64,000 bases of DNA from Saccharothrix longispora. GTDB lineage: Bacteria > Actinomycetota > Actinomycetes > Mycobacteriales > Pseudonocardiaceae. The position numbers were made by a program, and so were the translations under genes. The notes under the pieces were generated by a model. It was not told where the DNA came from. It saw nothing but the letters and a program-made list of their open reading frames with translations, and made no database searches. The stretch spans positions 310,001-374,000 of the forward strand of contig NZ_NSDM01000003.1 of assembly GCF_030852425.1 (NCBI RefSeq), written 5' to 3'. Shown one piece after another: positions 24,698-32,754 of this stretch; the stretch's first letter is position 1; each line of letters begins with the position of its first letter.

Positions 24698-25490
24698 GCC
24701 CGTCCTCTGGGCCCGTCCTCTGGGCCCGCTCAGCCCTCTGCTCCATCACCAGGATCGCGCCGTTGGGCTCGCCCGCGTTGGAGCGCAGCGAACTGCACAC
24801 CACGCGCACGACCACGTCGCGCCCCTTGCGGTCGACCGCGTCGACCTCCAGTCCGGTCATGAACGAGGCGTCGCCCAACGCCGGGCGCACGACCGGCCGC
24901 AACTCGGCCACGGGCAGCCCGATGTTGAGGTTCAGCAGGTGCTCGCCCCGCGCCTCGTCCTGCCGCACACCCCACACGATGACCCGCACCTCGGGGTCGA
25001 GCACGATCACACCGGCCCGCAGCGACGTCAGGACGGACTCCGGGAACTCGTTCACCTGGTCCAGCTCAAGGGTGCGGTCCGGAGCACGTCGTTGATCGTC
25101 CGGAGCTCGTCGTCGGTGGACTGGAGCTCCTCGTTCGCGGTCTCCGGTTCCTCCACAGTGGACTGGAGTTCCTCGTAGGCCGACTCCAGCTGCTGGTTGG
25201 CGCACTCCAGGTCGTCGAGCAGCCGGCGGGCCGTGGTCACGTCGTCGAACACGATCGAGATGCCGATGACGGTGCTCTCCGGGCCGACCAGGGGTTCAGG
25301 TGCACCTCGAACCACACCGGGTCGCCTCCGGGCCGGCAGCACCTCGTCCCGCAGGTAGTCCCACGCCTCCGCGTCGCGGAAGAAGCTCGTGACGTTGATC
25401 AGGATCGTGTTGAACAGCGCGTTGAACTCGTCGGCGTTGACCTGGAGGTGGTCGATCGAAGTCCTCGTCGGGCACCGCGATCTCGCTCAC
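24675..25490 (-). pseudogene. Decayed CheR-type methyltransferase / PAS sensor gene
   Basis: Fragments in all three minus-strand frames assemble into one family. VSEIAVPDEDFDR is the start, FNTILINVTSFFRDAEAWDY (another frame) is the CheR N-terminus, VWFEVHLNP and VIGISIVFDDVTTARRLLDD are PAS parts, the coiled coil is LESAYEELQSTVEE, and NEFPESVLTSLRAGVIVLD begins a second PAS. Nearly the whole SAM-binding CheR domain and part of the second PAS (around NRQAEELW) are deleted, and at least three frameshifts are needed. It is therefore non-functional. It lies downstream of STAS-ATPase and CheB genes on the same strand. Confidence 0.85.
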
Positions 25491-25534
25491 GCCGGGAACG
25501 CTACCCGGCGACACGGCGCGGTCCGTGCCAGGCG

Positions 25535-26263
25535 TCACCCCAGCACCGCCCACACCACCTTCCCGCCCGAGGGCCACGGGGAGCACCCCCACACCCGGCT
25601 CAACCGGGCCACGATCGTGATGCCGACGCCAGTCGGCGGTGTGGTGCGGGAGTCCGGTTCCCTGGGGTGTTCGGTGCTGTCGTCCCGCACCGCGATGGAG
25701 AGCCGGCCGCTCCGGTACTCCAGCCGCACCACGGGAGCGGACTCGGCGTGCCGCACCGCGTTCTCCACGAGTTCGGTCACCACGGTCACGGCGTTGTCCT
25801 CCAGGTGGCCGAGCCCCCAGCGCGCGCACGCGTCGCGGACGAACTGCCGGGCGACGAGCGCGCCGACGAGCGAGTCGGGCAGCTGGATCTCGTCGCGCCT
25901 GCGCTCGGGCGGCGCGCCGACGGCGTCCAGCGCGGCCGCCAGGGTCGTGAAGGCGGGCACCATGCGGCTGGCCGCGGGGCTCGCCAGGAACTGGCGGTAC
26001 CCCGTCGATTCGCCGACCAGCAGCAGGGGCACGCCGGGCCACTCGGCCAGCCGCGTCCACACCGTGGTGAAGATCGACATGAACACGGGCGTGGCGCACC
26101 GGAACCCGTCGTCGAGGCGGGCGACGATCGCGGTCGGCCCGTCCGCGGCGCACTTGAGCAGCCTGTCCCGCAACTCCCGGTAGGACGTCAAATCGAGCAG
26201 GCCCGAGGGGCGGACCACGGCGGCGCCGTCGACCTCGGAGACCTCCAGCGCCACCGTGGTCAC
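25535..26263 (-). CDS. STAS-like plus RsbW-type ATPase fusion (anti-sigma regulator)
   Basis: The 242-residue protein has an N-terminal half resembling a STAS or MEDS-like module (residues about 1-110: AAVVRPSGLLDLTSYRELRD, IVARLDDGFRCATPVFMSI). Its C-terminal half is a GHKL/RsbW ATPase (VVTELVENAVRHAES, the DDS acidic patch, and GVGITIVARLSRVWG). Such kinases phosphorylate antagonists or bind sigma factors in stress phosphorelays. The GTG at 26263 overlaps the CheB stop as GTGA with GGAGGCGGG upstream. It is the only apparently intact gene in a decayed three-gene set, so its function may be reduced. Confidence 0.8.
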   Translation of the reverse strand: MTTVALEVSEVDGAAVVRPSGLLDLTSYRELRDRLLKCAADGPTAIVARLDDGFRCATPVFMSIFTTVWTRLAEWPGVPLLLVGESTGYRQFLASPAASRMVPAFTTLAAALDAVGAPPERRRDEIQLPDSLVGALVARQFVRDACARWGLGHLEDNAVTVVTELVENAVRHAESAPVVRLEYRSGRLSIAVRDDSTEHPREPDSRTTPPTGVGITIVARLSRVWGCSPWPSGGKVVWAVLG

Positions 26264-27206
26264 GGTCCCGCCTCCGCGTTCGCCTCGGTCCGCTGGTAGC
26301 GCCGGACCAGTAGTTCCGCGCCGCGCTCCACGGCGTCCTGGCGCATCCGCCTGGCCAGGCCCGCCTTCGCCCCCAGGGTGCGCAGGGCCGTCCGCAGCGC
26401 CTTCTCCAAGGTGACGCCCTGGGCGTCCAACAGCGCCTCCGCGGTCCAGGCGTGGCCCACCTGGCACCGGAACCGCTTGGGCACGACGTCCGGCTCGACC
26501 AGGTTGCCCTGGCAGTCGGGGCCACTGAAGTTCGAGGGGTGGCCCATCGAGACCACCTCGTCGGCGTGCGTGGCGACGCCTGAAGAGGCGACGGCTGTCT
26601 CGCGGCGCGCCAGGTCGGGGGGTTCGTCACCTCGTCGCACCTCCTGCCCCACGCACTCCCGCAGCAGCGCGCCCATCTTCGCCACCGACAGCACGTGGTC
26701 CACGTGGGTGTTGCGGAGGACGCTGGCGGGCATCCCGTCGAACAGCGCTTCCTCCGGGTCCTGCACGAGCGCGAGGCCACCGCGGTTGACGATGCTGATC
26801 ATGCCCGCGGTGCCGTCGTCCAGGGTGCCGGACAGGACGACGCCGATGGTGCCCGCGCCGTGCGTGGCGGCGGCGGAGCGGAACAGCGCGTCCACGGCGG
26901 GTCGGTGGCCGTTCTCTGTGGTTCGTGGGAGAGGTGGATCCGCCCGTCGATCACGATCAGGTGGTGGTCGGGCGGGGCGACGTGCACCCGGCCGGGGCGC
27001 AGCGCCATCCCGTGGGAGGCCGTGACGGCGGGCAGCGGACCGCTCCGGTCGAGGATTCCCGACAGGGCGCTCGTGCCGCCCGCGGGCAGGTGGAGGGCCA
27101 CGGCGACGGCCGCGTCCAGGTCTGCGGGCAGCCCCGCGGTGAAGGAACGCAGCGCTTCGACCCCGCCCGCGGAAGCACCGACGACGATCAGGTCGCGCGT
27201 TGGCAT
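26260..27206 (-). pseudogene. CheB-type methylesterase with a one-base frameshift
   Basis: From the ATG at 27206 (AGGTGAG upstream) the frame encodes the CheB N-terminus LIVVGASAGGVEALRSF with the active-site serine, then RVHVAPPDHHLIVIDGRIHL. Near 26918 it leaves frame. The expected motif HEPRENGHRPAVDALF is recovered if one base is added in CCACAGAGAAC. The second frame continues through GAGTIGVVLSGTLDDGTAGM (catalytic Asp/His region) to a C-terminal extension with FRCQVGHAWTAEALL. This could be true inactivation or a sequencing error. Confidence 0.85.
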
Positions 27207-27299
27207 CTGCTCACCTCGATCGGTGGATAACCCACCTCCGCCCAGCGTACTCACGGCTGCTTTCGTTTCAGAAGCGGTGCGCGCGGGTAAGGTGATCGA

Positions 27300-28178
27300 A
27301 TGCGCGGCCCGGTGGAGCAGTGGAGCCCCGGCGCGGTGGCACGGATGCTGGGGATCTCCCCCACCACGCTCCGCACCTGGGACCGCCGGTACGGCCTCGG
27401 CCCCTCCTCCCGTGAGGAGGGCAAGCACCGCCGGTACAGCGGCGAGGACGTCTCCCGCCTGCGCAGGATGCTCGAACTCACCGGCCAGGGCATGGCCCCG
27501 GCCGCCGCCGCCGCCTCCGCGCTGGGCGCCGCACAGCCACCCGGCCGGCCGCGTGCCGGTGGCGGTCCGCGGGCCATCGCCGTCGACTCGGCGGAAGGTC
27601 GCGGGTTCGCGAGGGCCGCGGCACGTCTGGACGCGGCCCTGATGAGCACCCTGGCCGCGGAACTGGTGGAGCGGCACGGGGTGGTGGCGGCGTGGGAATC
27701 GGTGCTGGTGCCCTTCCTCGTCGCCCTCGGCGAGCGCGTCGCGGCCCAGGGGCGGGGCGTCGAGATCGAGCACCTGGCGACCGCCGGGATCGCCGGAGTG
27801 CTGCGCGCGTCCCCGGTCGCGCCGGTGCGGGGGCGACTGCCCGCGTTGCTGGCGTGCGCCCCGGAGGAGCAGCACAGCCTGCCGCTGGACGCGTTGGCCG
27901 CGGCACTCGCCGAGCGCGACCTGGCCTCCCGCAACCTGGGTGCGCGGGTGCCCGCCGAGGCGCTGCTCGACGCGGTGACCCTGTTGTCCCCCGCTTCGGT
28001 GGTCGTGTGGGCGCACTCCCGTCCGCACGCCGAAGCGGCGCCGGTGGCCGAACTGACCTCCCGCGGGCACGCGGTGCTGGTCGGCGGGGCGGGGTGGGAC
28101 GAGGTCCCCACGAGTGCGCGCCGGTTGGGTTCGTTGAGCGAGGCGGTGGCGGTCGTCCTCGAGTTGAACCGGCTCTGA
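27300..28178 (+). CDS. MerR-family regulator with degenerate B12-binding-type C-terminus
   Basis: The 292-residue protein has a MerR HTH at the N-terminus (WSPGAVARMLGISPTTLRTW, RRYGLGPS, GKHRRYSGEDV) and a C-terminal half resembling the cap and Rossmann domains of LitR/CarH B12 photoreceptors. The residue pair EH in VEIEHLATAGIAGVL fits the cap, but the DxHxxG cobalamin-binding motif is not seen. It may have lost cofactor binding. The ATG at 27300 has GGTAAGG upstream. It is divergent from the CheB remnant, which it might once have controlled. Confidence 0.82.
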   Translation: MRGPVEQWSPGAVARMLGISPTTLRTWDRRYGLGPSSREEGKHRRYSGEDVSRLRRMLELTGQGMAPAAAAASALGAAQPPGRPRAGGGPRAIAVDSAEGRGFARAAARLDAALMSTLAAELVERHGVVAAWESVLVPFLVALGERVAAQGRGVEIEHLATAGIAGVLRASPVAPVRGRLPALLACAPEEQHSLPLDALAAALAERDLASRNLGARVPAEALLDAVTLLSPASVVVWAHSRPHAEAAPVAELTSRGHAVLVGGAGWDEVPTSARRLGSLSEAVAVVLELNRL

Positions 28179-28228
28179 AGCCGGCCGGGGATCGGGGGCT
28201 CGCGGGTCCGCCGGGGTCGGTCCGCGGC

Positions 28229-28789
28229 TCATCCGGCCGACGCGCGGCTCTCCTCCCTGGCGGGCGTGCGCGTCCTCGACGCGCCGGGCGTCCTGCGCGT
28301 CCCCGGCGCCCTCTGCACGCCGGAGGTCTTGGCCGACTTGGCGGTCGTGGAGTTCCTGGCCGCGTCAGGGGTCCCGGACGTCCTGGGCGTCCTGGGCGTC
28401 TTGGGCGCCCATCGCGTGTACCCGGCCCGTTCCGCCTCGGCGGCGGAGCGGAACACCACGTCGCCCTTCATCCGCTTGAAGTACGGCGACTCGGCGGTGT
28501 GGAAGATCCTGGACTTGGAACTGCCCTTGACCTCGAACTCCCCCGTCGGCGCCCGGTCCGGCTCGTCCACGGCGCGCCGGGCACCCGGCTCGGGGAGGAC
28601 GACCGACTCCTCGACCCGCTCCCCCGTCGGCGCGGGCGGCAACGCGGCTCGCACCGGCCGCACGACCGCCGACCTGACCTGCGCGCGCAGGTCGCGGATG
28701 ACGGCGCGCAGTGGCAGCCAGGTGAGCGCCGCGCCCGCGATGAACGCGGCCGTGCACAGGACGAACGTCTGCGTGAAGAACCACACCAC
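28229..28789 (-). CDS. Membrane-anchored sunset-domain protein
   Basis: The 186-residue protein has one N-terminal membrane helix (TQTFVLCTAAFIAGAALTWL), a proline-rich region, and a sunset-like domain around residues 88-130 (SSKSRIFHTAESPYFKRMKG, FRSAAEAERAGYTRW). The basic, Thr/Pro/Arg-rich tail contains short repeats of TPRT. Sunset domains are short extracytoplasmic modules of unknown ligand, often near OmpA-like proteins, as here. The GTG at 28789 has GGAG upstream, and the gene starts 9 bases after the OmpA stop. Likely co-transcribed. Confidence 0.75.
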   Translation of the reverse strand: MVWFFTQTFVLCTAAFIAGAALTWLPLRAVIRDLRAQVRSAVVRPVRAALPPAPTGERVEESVVLPEPGARRAVDEPDRAPTGEFEVKGSSKSRIFHTAESPYFKRMKGDVVFRSAAEAERAGYTRWAPKTPRTPRTSGTPDAARNSTTAKSAKTSGVQRAPGTRRTPGASRTRTPAREESRASAG

Positions 28790-28798
28790 GTGCCACTC

Positions 28799-29572
28799 CT
28801 ACTTGCTTGTTCGAGCCTGCTCTTGCCTGTCTTGCCCTTGCCGTCCCACCCGGTCCAGCGCGACCTGCTGCGGGGTGGAGCGCGGATCGGGGTCGCGGAG
28901 GAGGACGTCGACCTGGCGTGCGGAGGGTTCCGCCCCCTCGGACACCGGGTCGACGGAAGCCGACAGCCCGATCCGGTCGGGTCGCACGCCCTGGGCGACG
29001 AAGCGGTCGCGCACCGCGCAGGCGCGGGCGGTCGCCGGCGCCTCGGCGTCGGGGTGTTCGGCCGAGGCGTGGCCGACGAGCGCGATCGCGGTCCGGGGTG
29101 CGACGAGCAGGAGCCGTCCGACGCGGTCGACGAGCACCGGTCCGTGCCCCTGCCGGGTGGCCGCCCCCGGTTCGAACCGGAACCCCCCGTCGCCCTCCAC
29201 CATGGCGGTGATCGAGCGCCGCGACGCGGTGAGGTCCACCGCGCTCCACGCCGTCGACGCCTCCCGCACCCGGTCGCGATCGACGGGCATCCGTTCGCCA
29301 CCGGGGGTGATCAGGTCCGTCCCCCGGACAGAGGCGGTGCCGGCGCGGACCGCGTCCACCAGCGCGAGCCGTTCACCGTCGTCCGTCGCGCCACCGCTGA
29401 GCACGACCTCGTCACCGCGCGGCAGGACGACGAACCGCCCTGCCGCAGGTGCCGCGGCCCCCTCGACACCACCGACCTGCCACGCGCGTGCCCCGACCGC
29501 CGACGCCGCGAGGAGACCGGGCACCACCAGGGCGCCGACGAGCCACACTCGCCAAGGACGGGATGTCAGCAC
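28799..29572 (-). CDS. OmpA-like envelope protein
   Basis: The 257-residue protein has an N-terminal hydrophobic anchor (VWLVGALVVPGLLAASAVGA), a BON-like middle part (DEVVLSGGATDDGERLALVD) and a C-terminal OmpA-type peptidoglycan-binding region (VGHASAEHPDAEAPATARAC, AVRDRFVAQGVRPDRIGLSA). The arrangement resembles ArfA/OmpATb-type proteins of actinobacteria, anchored in the membrane and touching the wall. The GTG at 29572 is the best start near the hydrophobic segment. It precedes the sunset-domain gene. Confidence 0.78.
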   Translation of the reverse strand: MLTSRPWRVWLVGALVVPGLLAASAVGARAWQVGGVEGAAAPAAGRFVVLPRGDEVVLSGGATDDGERLALVDAVRAGTASVRGTDLITPGGERMPVDRDRVREASTAWSAVDLTASRRSITAMVEGDGGFRFEPGAATRQGHGPVLVDRVGRLLLVAPRTAIALVGHASAEHPDAEAPATARACAVRDRFVAQGVRPDRIGLSASVDPVSEGAEPSARQVDVLLRDPDPRSTPQQVALDRVGRQGQDRQEQARTSK

Positions 29573-29991
29573 CGGGCGTTACTACCCGAACGCAGGCCGC
29601 GGATTCCACCGGCCAAACCCGTATCCGCATGACCTGCTGAAGCAATTCACCTGACCAGGTGACCCATATGCCGGGGTCTCACCGTGGCGTGGGTGGACGC
29701 GCGAGCACGTGGGTGGTGGGGCAGGCAGGCGGCGCGGGCACGTGGGCGGCGCGACGAGCTGCGCGTGGGCGACCTGCGCTCGCGTGGCCGGCGGCGGCGT
29801 GGCCGGCGGCGGGCAGCGGCAGCTGGGCTGCGGGGTGTGGTCGGGCGGGTGGTGCGGCCGGGCGGGTGGTGGGCGGTGTCGGTGGTGGTCTCGGGGTCCG
29901 CTTCTCTCAACCGAGTGGCGAGGGGCCGATTTCGTACACATCCAGGCCGATGATCACCTGATCGTGTCCGCAGTCGTCACGTCAGTGCTGG
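29573..29991. other. Non-coding gap upstream of ompA-like gene
   Basis: About 420 bases without a supportable gene. Frames here are proline/arginine or glycine/alanine runs without domain character. The gap holds the palindrome TCACCTGACCAGGTGA at 29647-29662, 75 bases upstream of the OmpA-like gene, and GATCACCTGATC near 29948. Confidence 0.6.
29647..29662. promoter_or_regulatory. Palindrome upstream of the OmpA/sunset operon
   Basis: TCACCTGACCAGGTGA has 6-base arms around GACC. A related half-site, TCACCTGATC, occurs at the far end of the same gap. Position fits an operator for the minus-strand operon, but no regulator is assigned. Confidence 0.35.
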
Positions 29992-30645
29992 TCAGGCGGC
30001 TTTCGGCTTGGGCATGCTGCCCTGCTTGCACCCGCACCTGCTGCACACCGGGTGGGCCGGGACCTGGATGTCCGCCAGCAGCTTGCGGGAATCCTCGAAG
30101 GTGGGGGCCTTCTGCCCGGGCACCAGGAGGCTGTCCAGGACCTCCTGCCTGCGCCTCGCCAGCTCGCGCGAGCGCTCGACCGGGTCCTTCAGCCTGGCCC
30201 GGACGCGTTCCCTGGACTGCTCGCGGGCCAGCGTGCCCGCCGCGCTCAGCTGCCGCGCGGGCCTCGGCTGGGTCAGGCGGGCGTTCCGGCGGTTGATGCG
30301 CCACCACGCGCCCAGGGTCATGCCCGCCACCGGGGGGCGCGCTCTGCGCGCGCCCCCCTGCCACCACGACCGCAGGCGCGCACGGAGGAAGTCGTGCGCC
30401 ACCTGGTCGCGGCTCCTCGGGCTGCCCTGCCTCGTGCCGTCCGGCCTGCGGTCGACCGCCGCCAGCAGGGCATCGACGCTCCACCCCTCGTGGAACCAGG
30501 GCTCGACGACGCCGCGCAGTGCCGCGCGGTTCGCATCGGGCCAGGTCGCACGCAGGCAGAACGCCTCGACCGCCGTGTCGATCTCGGCGTCGGTCTCGGG
30601 GATGACACGGCCGGGCCACTGACGGGGATCGAGTCGAACACGCAT
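29992..30645 (-). CDS. Conserved-looking actinomycete hypothetical protein
   Basis: No function is recognised. The 217-residue protein is Arg/Trp-rich: RVIPETDAEIDTAVEAFCLR, EPWFHEGWSVDALLAAVDRR, DFLRARLRSWW, and a basic helical region (REQSRERVRARLKDPVERSR). It ends with CSRCGCKQG, possibly a small metal or redox site. I have the impression that similar proteins occur in related actinomycetes, perhaps linked to plasmid or replication functions, but this is from memory of style only. The ATG at 30645 has GGGAG upstream. It is divergent from the ArsR gene. Confidence 0.65.
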   Translation of the reverse strand: MRVRLDPRQWPGRVIPETDAEIDTAVEAFCLRATWPDANRAALRGVVEPWFHEGWSVDALLAAVDRRPDGTRQGSPRSRDQVAHDFLRARLRSWWQGGARRARPPVAGMTLGAWWRINRRNARLTQPRPARQLSAAGTLAREQSRERVRARLKDPVERSRELARRRQEVLDSLLVPGQKAPTFEDSRKLLADIQVPAHPVCSRCGCKQGSMPKPKAA

Positions 30646-30726
30646 CGCACAGCTCCCTTCGAACGCGTACCGAACATCCGTTCGAGATAGTGCCACCGAC
30701 CACCGACAATTTTCGAGTACTAAGAC

Positions 30727-30750
30727 TTGACTTATATAAGTAAGTACTTA
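30727..30750 (+). promoter_or_regulatory. Promoter/operator of the arsR-type gene
   Basis: Two perfect 10-base palindromes abut here, CTTATATAAG (30731-30740) and TAAGTACTTA (30741-30750). The first contains TATAAG, a plausible -10 box. This AT-rich patch just before the ArsR gene is typical of an autoregulated ArsR operator. Confidence 0.55.
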
Positions 30751-30762
30751 AAACTCCTGGTC

Positions 30763-31110
30763 GTGCACGCATTCGACGTACTGGGCGATCCGGTCCGTCG
30801 CCGCATCCTGGAGCTGCTCGCGGACGGCGAGCAGCCCTCGGGCGCGGTCACGGAGGTGGTCCGCCGGGAGTTCGGCATCTCGCAGCCGGCGGTCTCCCAG
30901 CACCTCCGCGTGCTGCGCGAGAACGGCTTCGCCCGCGTCCGCGCGGAGGGCACCCGGCGCCTCTACGCGGTGGACGACCGGGGCCTGCGCGAGGTGGACG
31001 AGTGGCTCGACCGGTTCCGCCGGTTCTGGAGCGGGCACCTCGACGCCCTGGCCACCGAACTCGCGCGCGGCAAGCGCGAGAGACGACTGCAGCAGGAGGA
31101 CGGACAGTGA
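30763..31110 (+). CDS. ArsR-family transcriptional regulator
   Basis: The 115-residue winged-helix protein has FDVLGDPVRRRILELLADGE and the recognition helix FGISQPAVSQHLRVLRENGF. No cysteine metal site is visible, so it belongs to the metal-independent ArsR members paired with SRPBCC proteins. The GTG at 30763 was chosen because family similarity begins there. A frame from 30727 would start inside the predicted promoter. It overlaps the next gene as GTGA. Confidence 0.88.
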   Translation: MHAFDVLGDPVRRRILELLADGEQPSGAVTEVVRREFGISQPAVSQHLRVLRENGFARVRAEGTRRLYAVDDRGLREVDEWLDRFRRFWSGHLDALATELARGKRERRLQQEDGQ

Positions 31111-31745
31111 TCGAGTTCGCCGAGCACCTCAAGGCGATCCACCGGGAACTCGCGAAGGAGGACGGGCAGGTCGTCGGCGTGCGCCTGACCCGGACCTACG
31201 ACGCGACGGCCGAGGACGTGTGGGACGCGGTGACCGACCCCGCGCGGCTGCGGCGGTGGTTCCTGCCGGTGAGCGGTGACCTGCGGGAAGGCGGTGACTT
31301 CCAGCTGGAGGGCAACGCCGGCGGGGACATCCTCGCGTGCGAGCCGCCCAGGCGGCTGCGGGTGACGTTCGGCGGTGAGACGTCGATCGTCGAGGTCCGC
31401 CTGGTGCCCGAGGACGGCGGCGGGCGGACGACGCTGGAGCTGGAGCACACCGTTCCGCCGGAGATGGCGGCGGGCGGCGCGGGCGCGCTGTACGTCGGCC
31501 CCGGGTGGGACGGCGGCCTGCTCGCCCTGGGGCTCCACGTCGGCGGCGAGGTCGGGGAGGACCACGACCCGGTCGCGGCGGCCGACTCGCCGGCGACGCA
31601 GCGGTTCAACCTCTCGTCGATCGGGCTGTGGACGGCCGTCGTGGAGGAGGCCGGGTCGTCGTCGGCGGAGGACCTCGCCGCCGCCGTCGACGTCGCCGAG
31701 GCCCAGTTCGCGCCCGACGTCGACCGGGCGGGCGGGGCGCCGTGA
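31107..31745 (+). CDS. SRPBCC / AHSA1-type protein
   Basis: The 212-residue protein has the START-like SRPBCC fold pattern: VRLTRTYDATAEDVWDAVTD, RRWFLPVSGDLREGGDF, RLRVTFGGETSIVEVRLVP. These proteins have a hydrophobic cavity, and ArsR-SRPBCC pairs are widespread with unknown ligand. The start GTG overlaps the ArsR stop, so the two are co-translated. An open frame extending further upstream is a shadow of the ArsR gene. Confidence 0.88.
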   Translation: MIEFAEHLKAIHRELAKEDGQVVGVRLTRTYDATAEDVWDAVTDPARLRRWFLPVSGDLREGGDFQLEGNAGGDILACEPPRRLRVTFGGETSIVEVRLVPEDGGGRTTLELEHTVPPEMAAGGAGALYVGPGWDGGLLALGLHVGGEVGEDHDPVAAADSPATQRFNLSSIGLWTAVVEEAGSSSAEDLAAAVDVAEAQFAPDVDRAGGAP

Positions 31746-31805
31746 GGGGGTGACAGCGGCCCGGCCCGGGTTTCGGCCGGCGGGCCGGCGGCAACCCGAG
31801 CCGCC

Positions 31806-32126
31806 ATGACCGACACCCTGTGGGACGAGTTCCACCACGTCGTGAACATGACCTCGAACGAGCTGGAGGACTGGTTGCGCACCCGGTCCGCCGACGAGCG
31901 GAGCGAGGAGCTGCCCGACCAGGCCGGCACGCCCACCGGGCAGGACGTGCTGCGGGTGCTGCGCAAGCGCCGCACCGACCTGACCACCGAGGACGTGAAG
32001 GTGATGCGCAAGGTCGTGGACCGGGTGCGCGAGCAGCGCCGGGACGACCTGGAGCCCACGGCGGGCGAGGCGCACTGGCGGCACCGGCTGATGTCGATCG
32101 GGCACGACCCCCTCAAGCCCGCCTGA
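31806..32126 (+). CDS. DUF3140 family protein
   Basis: This 106-residue protein is highly charged and helical, with MTSNELEDWLRTRSADE, TGQDVLRVLRKRRTDLTTED and a C-terminal HWRHRLMSIGHDP. The pattern matches DUF3140, a small family of actinobacteria and proteobacteria with unknown function, sometimes considered DNA-associated. The start lies 60 bases after the SRPBCC stop and may share its transcript. Confidence 0.82.
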   Translation: MTDTLWDEFHHVVNMTSNELEDWLRTRSADERSEELPDQAGTPTGQDVLRVLRKRRTDLTTEDVKVMRKVVDRVREQRRDDLEPTAGEAHWRHRLMSIGHDPLKPA

Positions 32127-32134
32127 CGGAGCCC

Positions 32135-32680
32135 TCAGGGGGAAGGGGACGGGACCCGCTCCGCGTCCCCCAGCCGCACGCCCGCCTCCGGGACCAGGCC
32201 GAACCGGCCGACCTGGCGGCGACCCGGCAGGTCGGTGAGCCAGTCGACGGCCACCCGCAGCCGGTTGCCCGGCATGGCGATCAGGTGGTAGCCCTTCGCG
32301 ACGGCCTTGGCGGGCAGCCCGGTGAGCGGCACGTGCAGCGGGTCGGCGACGGCCTGCCCGCCACCCAGGTCGACCACGAACCCCAGGTCGCGGTGCCGGT
32401 ACCGCCCGGCGGTGCCGAACCCGAGGGACGCGGCGACGTTGCGGCCCGCCAGCTTGCCCTGGCGGGTGCGCGGCAGCGTGGGCCGCAGCGGCACGGCGAC
32501 GCGCCGGGGGTCGAGGCTGCCGCCCGCGACCTCGGGCAGCAGCGGCACGTAGAGCATGTAGTCGGTGGGGTTGACGGCGACCAGGTCGGCGGCGTCGGGG
32601 GGCAGGGCGCGCTCCAGCGCGCGCAGGCAGTGGTAGCCCGCGAAGCCCGTCCCGACGACCAGCACCCGCGGCGTGCCCAT
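32135..32680 (-). pseudogene. Internally deleted type II NADH dehydrogenase (NDH-2)
   Basis: The 181-residue frame has the NDH-2 N-terminus with its FAD-binding motif (VLVVGTGFAGYHCLRALERA, TDYMLYVPLLPEVAGGSLDP). It then jumps directly from VPLRPTLPRTR to the C-terminal RQGKLAGRNVAASLG region and the membrane-binding end (GYHLIAMPGNRLRVAVDW). The roughly 200-residue centre holding the NADH-binding domain is missing, in frame. Full NDH-2 proteins are about 400 residues or more. It should be unable to oxidise NADH. The ATG at 32680 is the natural start. Confidence 0.82.
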
Positions 32681-32754
32681 GGTGGTCCCTCCGGCGCAAC
32701 GGTGAACGATCGGGCCGACGGGTACCCCGCACCGGAAGGGGGTAGACACGGGAC

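Noticed and set aside
28375..28412. Short tandem repeat of GTCCTGGGC
   Set aside because: It encodes a TPRT-like repeated tail of the sunset-domain protein and shows no array structure.
29573..29991. Minus- and plus-strand frames of 60-120 codons
   Set aside because: Composition is extreme proline/histidine/arginine or glycine/alanine with no start signal or domain. They are consistent with non-coding GC-rich DNA.
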